From positions 1 to 46,930 of the forward strand of contig JAUSGO010000034.1 of NCBI GenBank assembly GCA_030649025.1: a stretch of 46,930 nucleotides of DNA, in the 5' to 3' direction. A model generated the notes under the pieces. It worked only from the letters and a program-made list of their open reading frames with translations. It had not been told where the DNA came from and did no database searches. A program made the translations under genes and the position numbers. Position 1 is the stretch's first letter. The number at the start of each line of letters is the position of its first letter. The stretch is from a bacterium. Its GTDB lineage: Bacteria; Patescibacteriota; Minisyncoccia; JAUYLV01. Below, piece after piece: positions 30,855 through 37,538 of the stretch.

Positions 30855-31514
30855 ATGAATATTACCCTGATGGGCACTATGCCCATAGAAGAAGCATTCG
30901 AACGTTTAAGGAACGCGCCGCTGGAGGCCGCAGGAACGGAGAAAATATTTATATACCGAGATGCCACTATGCGTCTTTGCGATTTTTCTCCCGACGAACT
31001 CAATCCCGCGTCGCTCTATGTGTTAAAGAAAAACCTCGAGACGCAGCGGCAGATACGAGCGCATTTTTTGCAAGAGCATGGCATTGACACCTTACAGCTT
31101 TCCCAAGTGCTGCATTTGCGGGTTGCAGGAAAGGACGGGGAACGGCTTGTAGGTATGGCCCCGCCATTCGTGGAGATACAGGAGGAGCGGGTAAAGATCG
31201 TTGCGGGCGAAGGCGAACGTTCTTCTCCGGAAAATCTTGTTCTGCAGATACCAATCTTGCAAGACGGTATCCATAGGGCACATCTTGCAAGAGAGGCGGG
31301 GGTTTTGTTGCGTTGCGTGGTCATTCAAAGCCGCGTGACAGGCTATCCTCTTTATGCCTACCCGAATCATTGGTCGGAAGTAGTATTGTGCGACGAGACG
31401 CCGAAAGTAAAGAAATACTATCGTCGGGAGGATCCCTACACGTTCATGCGCCCGTATACGATACTCCAGCAAATTTCCAATCCGGAAGCGTTCAAGCCCG
31501 AGTGGGGACGATAA
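30855..31514 (+). CDS. DGxHR-motif protein (ParB/sulfiredoxin-like fold suspected)
   Basis: I do not recognise a named family. The central 'LVLQIPILQDGIHRAHLAREAGVLLRCVVI' has the DG-x-HR motif seen in ParB-like and sulfiredoxin-like ATP-binding proteins (DGxHRxxAxxxxG). The part after it, 'YPLYAYPNHWSEVVLCDETP', 'KKYYRREDPYTFMRPYTIL', is aromatic-rich. The first 100 residues are mixed with no motif. It is 219 residues. GAGGAG is placed eight bases before the ATG. It is read with the nucleotide-kinase genes on both sides. A small-molecule or nucleotide-handling role is inference. Confidence 0.55.
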   Translation: MNITLMGTMPIEEAFERLRNAPLEAAGTEKIFIYRDATMRLCDFSPDELNPASLYVLKKNLETQRQIRAHFLQEHGIDTLQLSQVLHLRVAGKDGERLVGMAPPFVEIQEERVKIVAGEGERSSPENLVLQIPILQDGIHRAHLAREAGVLLRCVVIQSRVTGYPLYAYPNHWSEVVLCDETPKVKKYYRREDPYTFMRPYTILQQISNPEAFKPEWGR

Positions 31515-31540
31515 GAGCTGTATCAGCACAGCTCTTTTTT
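31514..31540 (+). terminator. Terminator after the DGxHR gene
   Basis: AGAGCTGT ATCAGC ACAGCTCT with five to six T directly after; its first base is the last base of the stop codon. Confidence 0.85.
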
Positions 31541-31566
31541 CATTTGCCAAAGAGTCCGCAGTACGG

Positions 31567-31595
31567 TTGACAAGAGGCAATGTCCCGCATACCAT
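31567..31595 (+). promoter_or_regulatory. Promoter of the kinase-CYTH gene
   Basis: Consensus TTGACA (31567-31572), 17 bases, TACCAT (31590-31595). Predicted start near 31602 leaves a leader of about 40 bases to ATG 31645, which has GAGGTG seven bases upstream. Confidence 0.65.
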
Positions 31596-31644
31596 AGGGG
31601 CAACAATGTTCTTTAATTTCACATATAAAAGCGAGGTGCAAGAC

Positions 31645-33006
31645 ATGCAAGCTATCCATAAGCTTTCTCAAGTGGATTTTGAGGAACGGGCCAGAGTCCT
31701 GGGGCCGAGGATCTTTGAGACCATTGACATTCCGGCAAGGCGAAGCGAGCCGGCGCCGAAGACCGTTATCGTGGAGGTCACTTCCGTTGTTCCAAAGTCC
31801 GGCAAAACTACGCAGACCCAGCATCTAAGCTCCTCGCTGCGCGCGGTGATGGGGAGTGGCATGCGCGTGGTGGTAACTCCCGAGGGAGCGGAAGACCGGG
31901 CCATTCGCGCCATGAAAAAACAGGAGACGGATTTGGTGCTTGCGCGGTATTTGACGTACGTCATGCAAAATCTCCTCGATCTTTCTCGAAGCCGAGAATT
32001 TCATGTGGCGATACAGGACCGGAGCATCATCGACCATCTTATTTGGTCGGAATTTTATGCCAGAGCCGGAGAGATCACCCGCGAGCATCGGGACCGCGTG
32101 TGGGACTATGTGCTTTCCGGTGCATGGGTGCAGGCCATTGACGCGATCTTCTATCTTTATACGGATATTGATACGGCATTGGCGCGCGAGAAGAAAGGCG
32201 TTTCCATCGACCGGGCGGGTTCCATCATGAATCAGGATTCACTCTCTCGGTTTTGCGAAGCGGCAGAATCAACTCTGGAAGAGGTGTCGCGGCGCATGCC
32301 GGAATTGCCGATATTCCGGCTCGATACGGGAACCACATCCGAAGAAGAAACAAATGCGCAGATGACGCTGGCACTGCTTGAGACGTTGAACGGGCGTCTG
32401 GGCATAAACCTACGGCATACGGTTCCTTATTCCCTTTCCCTTATGCGTAAAGAAGCGGAGATCAACGGCAAACTTCAAGTGCAGATAAAGCTTAAGGGCC
32501 ACCCTTGGCCGGAGGGTGTAGCCGAGCGGGGTTGGGTGCTCAAGGAAGAAAGCGAACAGGTAGATACGTACTGCGTATTTTTGGATGGAGTCCATCCCAC
32601 GATCAAGCCCAGCGAGATCATCCGCATCCGGAAGGTCGGAAGCCAATATTCCTTCGCCTACAAAGGCGTTGGAGTGGAGAACATCGTAACCCGCCGTCCG
32701 CATCTCAATATCCCTATCGATGAGCGCCAAGCGCGGGATCTGATGAATCTTTACACCAGGCTTGCGACCATCACCAAAAAACCGCGTACCATGTATGAAC
32801 GCGAGATCGACCCGTCTATCAGCGCGTATGGAAACATGTTCTTGTGCGTTGATACGGTGGAAGAACTTGGCAAGTTTACGGAACTATCCATGTACGCCAA
32901 TGAATACGAGGAAGCGCGCCAGACGCTTCTTGAAGAAGCTGCTCGCCTTGGATTCGGACTGACGGATGTCGCGGAAGGAAATTATCTCAAAATGGCCGTT
33001 GGCTAA
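31645..33006 (+). CDS. P-loop kinase fused to a CYTH (triphosphate tunnel) domain
   Basis: The N-terminal half (about 1-260) is a kinase like that at 28597: P-loop PKSGKTTQ (about residues 51-58), 'VVVTPEGAED', 'HVAIQDRSIIDHLIWSEFY' and 'AIFYLYTDIDTALARE'. The C-terminal half (about 270-453) has the CYTH order: 'GKLQVQIKLKG' (ExExK-like start, here Q-I-K), 'EESEQVDTYCVF', 'EIIRIRKVGSQYSFAYKG', 'TMYEREIDPS', 'MFLCVDTVEELGKFTELSMY' and 'NYLKM'. CYTH proteins act on triphosphates (CyaB adenylate cyclase, thiamine triphosphatase, polyphosphatase). Plant TTM1/2 also join a P-loop kinase to CYTH. ATG 31645 is preferred; ATG 31606 is possible. The product and substrate are unknown. Confidence 0.72.
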   Translation: MQAIHKLSQVDFEERARVLGPRIFETIDIPARRSEPAPKTVIVEVTSVVPKSGKTTQTQHLSSSLRAVMGSGMRVVVTPEGAEDRAIRAMKKQETDLVLARYLTYVMQNLLDLSRSREFHVAIQDRSIIDHLIWSEFYARAGEITREHRDRVWDYVLSGAWVQAIDAIFYLYTDIDTALAREKKGVSIDRAGSIMNQDSLSRFCEAAESTLEEVSRRMPELPIFRLDTGTTSEEETNAQMTLALLETLNGRLGINLRHTVPYSLSLMRKEAEINGKLQVQIKLKGHPWPEGVAERGWVLKEESEQVDTYCVFLDGVHPTIKPSEIIRIRKVGSQYSFAYKGVGVENIVTRRPHLNIPIDERQARDLMNLYTRLATITKKPRTMYEREIDPSISAYGNMFLCVDTVEELGKFTELSMYANEYEEARQTLLEEAARLGFGLTDVAEGNYLKMAVG

Positions 33007-33027
33007 AAACCCACCACCGACCATAAG

Positions 33028-33051
33028 ACCGCCAAAGGAAGGCGGTTTTTT
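33028..33051 (+). terminator. Terminator of the kinase-CYTH gene
   Basis: ACCGCC AAAGGAA GGCGGT followed by TTTTT, 21 bases after the stop codon. Confidence 0.88.
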
Positions 33052-33056
33052 CATAT

Positions 33057-33087
33057 CAAAAACTCACGGTGTTGCCGTGAGTTTTTG
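33057..33087 (-). terminator. rnpB terminator
   Basis: CAAAAACTCACGG (33057-33069), TGTTG, CCGTGAGTTTTTG (33075-33087). Read on the minus strand it follows the RNase P RNA 3' end and has a T run; it works in both directions. Confidence 0.8.
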
Positions 33088-33095
33088 ACGATGTT

Positions 33096-33498
33096 GAGAG
33101 AGAACCCCGACCTTAACGCGTCAGGCACGTAAGCCGAATTCTGTAATCCCGCCGTGGCGGGAATGAGGATCATCTATCTGTCCGGCTTCTTGTGAAACCG
33201 GATCAAGCGGCACCCCGACCAATGCGTAGCACTGATCGGTACGACCTTGCACCCGGGTAAGGATTTAGCAGGCTGTCTTGTCTCCAAAACAGCGCACGTT
33301 TCACCCTTTGCGTTTCCGCAAAGACTCGTCTCTGTTCGCACCTCTAGCTACCGCGGCAAGCCGCAATAGACCGGCGGGCGTTACCCGCTACCTGTTTACC
33401 CGCCTAAGTTTTGCTTTCGCAAAATTTTGGCGGGTGAGTGTTCGGACTTTCCTCCAACTTGCACGAGCGTGCAAATCAGCGATCCTCTCGGTCTCTCA
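33096..33498 (-). ncRNA. rnpB: RNase P RNA, bacterial type A-like
   Basis: RNase P RNA is the catalytic RNA that trims tRNA 5' leaders. Read on the minus strand, 'GGAGGAAAGTCCGAACAC' (from about 33454 downward) is the universal CR-I region, 'ACAGAATTCGGCTTACG' (about 33148-33132) is the conserved 3' region, and the internal 'GTGCAAGGTCGTACC' and 'TAGCGGGTAACGCC' pieces fit the middle. P1 can form between GAGAGACC at the 5' end and GGTTCTCTC at the 3' end, which sets the ends near 33498 and 33096. This non-coding gene explains most of 33007-33572. Confidence 0.92.
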
Positions 33499-33504
33499 TG
33501 TATT

Positions 33505-33533
33505 ACTTTACACACTTACTTATCACTTGTCAA
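33505..33533 (-). promoter_or_regulatory. rnpB promoter
   Basis: Minus strand: consensus TTGACA (33528-33533), 17 bases, TAAAGT (33505-33510), with the RNA start about seven bases further on. The -35 hexamer overlaps that of the divergent plus-strand promoter. Confidence 0.75.
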
Positions 33534-33555
33534 GAATAAACATTTTAGATATACT
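33527..33555 (+). promoter_or_regulatory. Promoter of the polysaccharide operon, sharing its -35 with rnpB
   Basis: TTGTCA (33527-33532), 17 bases, TATACT (33550-33555). The ATG at 33573 is 17 bases after the -10 box with no Shine-Dalgarno site. Confidence 0.72.
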
Positions 33556-33572
33556 GCAAGAAGCCTTAATCT

Positions 33573-34967
33573 ATGAAACGTTCCGAACTCGTCTTCAGCG
33601 TCATTCTTGTGCCGCTCGATTATCTCATGCTGCTTTCTGCCGCTGTTGCGGCATATTTTTTGCGTCTCTCGGGTCCCATTAAAGCGTGGCGGCCGGCTCT
33701 TTTTACATTTGATTTGCCGTTCTCGAGATATTTTTTTATCGCAGCTATCGTTGCATTATGGTGGCTTGCGGCTTTTGCGCTTGCGGGACTTTATCGCATG
33801 AAGACAAATCGGGCGCGGATCGAGGAATTTTTCCAGATTGTCACCGGAAGTGCTCTGGGAGTGCTTGGTATCATTCTCTACATCTTCCTTACGGGGGAAC
33901 TTTTTAATTCCCGGTTTATTATTCTTGCCGGACTCTTTTTCGCAATCCTATCTGTTACCGTCTCACGCATGCTCATGCGAATGTTGCAGGCGCATCTTGC
34001 AAAAGTTCATGGATACGGCGTTCATCGCATGATTATTATTGGAGGAGACCAAGTTTCCCACACAATCGCAAACAAACTCAACAGCCACCCGGACTTGGGC
34101 TATACGGTAGTAAAACATCTACATACACTGCACATGGATGAAGTTCGAGACGCAATGCAACAAAACGGCAATAGTATCGATGAGGTATTGTTGGCCGATC
34201 CGAACTTTGAGAAAGAACAAGTTTTGGAGCTTATTGATTTTTGTGAGGACAAGCATATCGGATTTCGTTTTATCCCAAATCTTTTCCAAACGCTCACCAC
34301 GAATGTTGTAGTGGATACGTTCACCGGAGTGCCTATCGTGGAGTTGAGACGTACTGCGCTTGAGGGCTGGGGGAAAGTGGTGAAGCGCGTGCTGGATATC
34401 GGGGGTTCCATACTGGGCCTTGTCATACTTTCCCCGATTTTTCTTATTGTTGCCGTTATTGTCAAAGGTGACACACCTGGCTCTGTGTTCGTAAGGCTCA
34501 AGCGCGTCAGCCAGGGCAGGACCTTCGATCTTTATAAATTCCGCTCGATGATCATCGGTGCGCACGAGATGAAAAAAGAACTTCTGGCATACAACGAAAG
34601 ACAAGATGGCCCCCTGTTTAAAATGAAAAATGATCCGCGCATAACCAGAGTCGGACGATGGCTGCGCAAGACCCGCATCGACGAATTTCCACAGCTTTTT
34701 AACGTACTGCGCGGCGAAATGTCGCTTGTGGGTCCGAGACCTCATGAGCCGGAAGAGGTTGCGAAATACCAGAAACACCATAAAAAAGTTCTTGCGATAA
34801 AGCCCGGCATGACGGGCCTTGCGCAGATTTCGGGTAGCTCGGACCTCGCCTTTGAGGAAGAAGTGAAACTCGATACGTATTATGTAGAAAACTGGTCTTT
34901 GCGTCTGGACATATACATATTATTGAAAACCATCATTGTGCTCTTTACCGATAAATCAGCAGCTTAG
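33573..34967 (+). CDS. Polyprenyl-phosphate sugar-1-phosphate transferase (initiating glycosyltransferase, WbaP/CpsE-like)
   Basis: It starts surface polysaccharide assembly by moving a sugar-1-phosphate onto undecaprenyl phosphate at the membrane. Residues 1-130 contain four membrane helices; about 150-240 form a Rossmann-like regulatory domain ('HRMIIIGGDQVSHTIANKL'). The catalytic domain begins with helix 'VKRVLDIGGSILGLVILSPIFLIVAVIVK', then 'RLKRVSQGRTFDLYKFRSM', 'NDPRITRVGRWLRKTRIDEFPQLFNVLRGEMSLVGPRP' (in parts) and 'KPGMTGLAQISG', all hallmarks of the bacterial sugar transferase family. Length 464 is normal. It leads a three-gene operon with a GT4 and a Wzz-like gene. Confidence 0.93.
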   Translation: MKRSELVFSVILVPLDYLMLLSAAVAAYFLRLSGPIKAWRPALFTFDLPFSRYFFIAAIVALWWLAAFALAGLYRMKTNRARIEEFFQIVTGSALGVLGIILYIFLTGELFNSRFIILAGLFFAILSVTVSRMLMRMLQAHLAKVHGYGVHRMIIIGGDQVSHTIANKLNSHPDLGYTVVKHLHTLHMDEVRDAMQQNGNSIDEVLLADPNFEKEQVLELIDFCEDKHIGFRFIPNLFQTLTTNVVVDTFTGVPIVELRRTALEGWGKVVKRVLDIGGSILGLVILSPIFLIVAVIVKGDTPGSVFVRLKRVSQGRTFDLYKFRSMIIGAHEMKKELLAYNERQDGPLFKMKNDPRITRVGRWLRKTRIDEFPQLFNVLRGEMSLVGPRPHEPEEVAKYQKHHKKVLAIKPGMTGLAQISGSSDLAFEEEVKLDTYYVENWSLRLDIYILLKTIIVLFTDKSAA

Positions 34968-35002
34968 TGCGTGAGGAAAGAAGAACCATAAAAAACGACC
35001 GA

Positions 35003-35030
35003 CCTTTATCGCAAGATAGGGCTTTTTCTT
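35003..35030 (+). terminator. Possible terminator between the first two polysaccharide genes
   Basis: CCTTTATC GCAA GATAGGG (one bulge) followed by CTTTTTCTT. A separate promoter for the next gene begins where it ends. Confidence 0.5.
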
Positions 35031-35058
35031 TGTCTTTTAAACCAATTTGCGCTACGCT
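35030..35058 (+). promoter_or_regulatory. Promoter of the GT4 gene, leaderless start
   Basis: TTGTCT (35030-35035), 17 bases, TACGCT (35053-35058), then six bases to ATG 35065. This is the same geometry as pheS. Confidence 0.5.
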
Positions 35059-35064
35059 ACGCAT

Positions 35065-36204
35065 ATGCGAGTGGCGCTTGTTCATGATTATCTTACGGAA
35101 CTTGGAGGAGCCGAGCGGGTTTTGCAGGCGCTCTGCGAGCTTTTTCCATATGCGCCGATATATACGCTGATCTATGACGAGAGATCAACAAGAGGCCTCT
35201 TTAAGGATCGGCGCATCCACACTTCTTTTCTGCAACGCATGCCGTATGCCAAAACGCGCCATCGGAATTACGCATGGCTTATGCCGCTTGCGGCCGAGCA
35301 GTTCGATCTTGCCAAATATGATCTTGTCATCTCCGATTCGGCAAGCTACGCCAAAGGCATCGTAACCAAGCCTCATACGGTTCATATTTCCTATTGCCAC
35401 ACGCCTATCCGCTACGCGTGGGACGATTCCCACCGCTATGTGAAAGAATTCGGCGCACCGCTATTTTTGCGCCATCTCATTCCGTTTTTCTTGAACTACT
35501 TGCGCATATGGGATAAGGAAGCCGCACTGCGCGTAGATGCTTTTATTGCAAACTCATCCTTTGTCAAAGAGCGGATCCGCAAGTACTATAGAGTGGATGC
35601 TCAAGTCATACATCCGCCGGTGGACATCGAGTTTTTTTCGGCAGAGAAAAGGAAGGTGCAGGATTATTTTCTTGCCGCTGGGCGGCTTGTAGCCTATAAG
35701 CGGTTTGATCTGGCAATACGGGCGTTCAATGAGCTCCAATTGCCCCTGGTCGTTGCGGGCGAGGGTCCGGAGCTGAAAAGATTAAAGAATATCTCCGGAA
35801 AAACCATAACATTCGCGGGTCACGTCAGCGACCAAGATCTCCGAAGTCTCTATACAGGAGCCAGAGCTCTCATTTTTCCGCAGGAGGAGGATTTCGGGAT
35901 AACAGCAGTTGAGGCGATGGCTGTTGGTTGCCCCGTTATTGCGTATCGTGGCGGAGGGGCGCTTGAGAATATCGTTGAAGGGAAAACGGGAATATTTTTT
36001 GACCATGAACGACCCGGCACTCTTTCAAAAGCCGTGGAACAGTTCTCAAAGACACAGTTCGACTCCGACGTCATTCGCGAGCATGCGCAGAAATTTTCGA
36101 AGGAGATGTTTAAACAGAAGATGCAGGAAGTTATCGCGAATACACTAAATCCAAATTTCAAAGCTCAAATATCAAATCAAATCCAAAATCCAAAGTTCAA
36201 ATAA
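35065..36204 (+). CDS. Glycosyltransferase family 4
   Basis: A GT-B fold retaining glycosyltransferase. MRVALVHDYLTELGGAERVL is the classic N terminus. 'DLVISDSASYAKGI', 'HISYCHTPIRYAWD' and 'DAFIANSSFVKERIRKYY' lie in the first half. The donor-binding half has 'FLAAGRLVAYKRFDLAIRAFN', 'LVVAGEGPELKRL', 'YTGARALIFPQEEDFGITAVEAMAVGCPVIAYRGGGALE' (in parts) with the E-x7-E motif. The normal protein end is near residue 362; the last 18 residues (NPNFKAQISNQIQNPKFK) are encoded by an A/C-rich repeat and look like a read-in extension. Acts on the lipid-linked glycan begun by the upstream enzyme. Confidence 0.92.
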   Translation: MRVALVHDYLTELGGAERVLQALCELFPYAPIYTLIYDERSTRGLFKDRRIHTSFLQRMPYAKTRHRNYAWLMPLAAEQFDLAKYDLVISDSASYAKGIVTKPHTVHISYCHTPIRYAWDDSHRYVKEFGAPLFLRHLIPFFLNYLRIWDKEAALRVDAFIANSSFVKERIRKYYRVDAQVIHPPVDIEFFSAEKRKVQDYFLAAGRLVAYKRFDLAIRAFNELQLPLVVAGEGPELKRLKNISGKTITFAGHVSDQDLRSLYTGARALIFPQEEDFGITAVEAMAVGCPVIAYRGGGALENIVEGKTGIFFDHERPGTLSKAVEQFSKTQFDSDVIREHAQKFSKEMFKQKMQEVIANTLNPNFKAQISNQIQNPKFK

Positions 36205-36253
36205 TCCATCGGTAGATTGGTTTTGATATTTGGATTTTGACATTGGGATTTTC
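36146..36253. repeat. A/C-rich simple repeat tract running from the GT4 gene end into the spacer
   Basis: The tract is made of units such as CAAATCCAAA and TCAAATATCAAA, with the opposite sense downstream (TTTTGATATTTGG). Arms TCAAATATCAAA and TTTGATATTTG can pair. It supplies the last codons of the GT4 gene. A related tract lies inside miaA at 41828-41863. Confidence 0.65.
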
Positions 36254-36258
36254 AAGTT

Positions 36259-36840
36259 ATGCCAACAAATAAACAAAAACTTCTCATCATTGCATCTCTC
36301 CTTGTTGGCCTTGCCGGAGGAGGGCTTATGAGCCTTTTCCAGGAACCTTATACGGAAGCGTCGCGGTCTTTTTTGGTTCAAAATAAACGTTATGCCGCAC
36401 AAAATGCCTATGACTACGAAGGATACTACGCACTGCAAACGGCAAATGAAAGCGCGAAGGCGCTCTCTTCCTGGCTTACAAGCCCCGGCGGTGTATATGC
36501 GGTATATCGTGATGCGGGTATGAATGCGTCATTTAAAACCCTTCGTAGCTATGAACGAGCCTTTTCGGTACGAGGGGTGGATACGCCATTCTTTGAAATT
36601 CGATACCATGCCGCCATAGAAGAAAATGCAGAAAAGCTTTCCGTATCCCTTGAGAGGGTTTTGAAACAGCAACTCGCATCTTTCCAGGGTTCGGATTCGT
36701 TATCCCTCGCATCTTCCCCCTTAGTACTGGTCGATCGGCAGATTCCACTGGTCCGCAATCTTTTTTACGGCGCGTTATTTGCCGGGGCGCTCGCGCTATT
36801 TGGTATTCTTTTTGACAAAGCCATGAAGGGCGGGTCATAA
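36259..36840 (+). CDS. Wzz-like polysaccharide co-polymerase / chain-length regulator
   Basis: The 193-residue protein has one membrane helix at the N terminus (KLLIIASLLVGLAGGGLMSL) and one at the C terminus (VRNLFYGALFAGALALFGIL), with about 130 extracytoplasmic residues between. That is the topology of Wzz/PCP proteins, which set glycan chain length. The sequence before the last helix ('LVLVDRQIPLVRN') sits where Wzz proteins have their Pro-rich motif. It is shorter than usual and has no kinase domain. Its place after the initiating transferase and GT4 supports the call. Confidence 0.68.
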   Translation: MPTNKQKLLIIASLLVGLAGGGLMSLFQEPYTEASRSFLVQNKRYAAQNAYDYEGYYALQTANESAKALSSWLTSPGGVYAVYRDAGMNASFKTLRSYERAFSVRGVDTPFFEIRYHAAIEENAEKLSVSLERVLKQQLASFQGSDSLSLASSPLVLVDRQIPLVRNLFYGALFAGALALFGILFDKAMKGGS

Positions 36841-36876
36841 AGTTTTATCCACAAGCACCTTCTAAATTTCTTTGTT

Positions 36877-36903
36877 ACAATATCTTCCCAAAGAAGATAT
36901 TGT
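36877..36903 (+). terminator. Perfect 11-bp hairpin before tmk
   Basis: ACAATATCTTC CCAAA GAAGATATTGT, then TGTTTG. The T tract is weak. It may end the polysaccharide transcript or sit in the tmk leader. Confidence 0.55.
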
Positions 36904-36927
36904 TGTTTGACAAAGAAAGGACAACCT

Positions 36928-37527
36928 ATGGACTCTTCTCGAGGAACATTCATCGTATTCCACGGCATCAACAACCTGGGGAAATCCACCCAGGCTACTC
37001 TGCTCGTGGAGCGTATTTTGCGCGAAGGCGGACGGGCAATGTACCTGAAGTATCCGTGCTACGATCTTGAGCCTTCGGGTCCGCTTTTAAACGAATATTT
37101 ACGGAAAAAGAACCCCTACGGCCTTACGCCACGCGAGGCGCAAATGCTGTTTGCCCTCAACCGCACGCAGTTTGAGCCGATTTTGTCTCAAGAATATCTT
37201 GCTCGAGGCATTACGGTTGTTGCGGAAGATTATACCTGCACGGGCATTGCCTGGGGGGTTGGCGCGGGCGTTGACCGGGCTTTCCTTACCCGCGTGAACT
37301 GCCATCTGCTTCGCGAAGACGTCTCGTTTCTTTTTGACGGCAAGCGATTTGCCGACGCAAAAGAACAGGGCCATGCACATGAAATGGATGATGATCTTAC
37401 CGAGCGCGTGCGGCTTGTGCACACCGAACTTGCCAAAGAATTCGGATGGCATGTGGTAGACGCCAACGAGTCTCGCGAAGCCATCCATGAGCAGATCTGG
37501 AATATCACGCAGCCACTGCTGTCTTAA
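36928..37527 (+). CDS. tmk: Thymidylate kinase
   Basis: It phosphorylates dTMP to dTDP. ATG 36928 is chosen because AAAGGA stands eight bases upstream; an in-frame TTG at 36907 is less likely. The P-loop reads HGINNLGKSTQ (usual GxDGAGKSTQ, here without the Asp). 'YLKYPCYDLEPSGPLLNEYL' corresponds to the R-x-P-GGT region and 'VVAEDYTCTGIAWG' to the DRYxxSxxAYQ region, both diverged. It is 199 residues. The double ThyX gene begins 11 bases after its stop, so dTMP synthesis and phosphorylation are coupled. Confidence 0.8.
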   Translation: MDSSRGTFIVFHGINNLGKSTQATLLVERILREGGRAMYLKYPCYDLEPSGPLLNEYLRKKNPYGLTPREAQMLFALNRTQFEPILSQEYLARGITVVAEDYTCTGIAWGVGAGVDRAFLTRVNCHLLREDVSFLFDGKRFADAKEQGHAHEMDDDLTERVRLVHTELAKEFGWHVVDANESREAIHEQIWNITQPLLS

Positions 37528-37538
37528 GGAGATTTATC

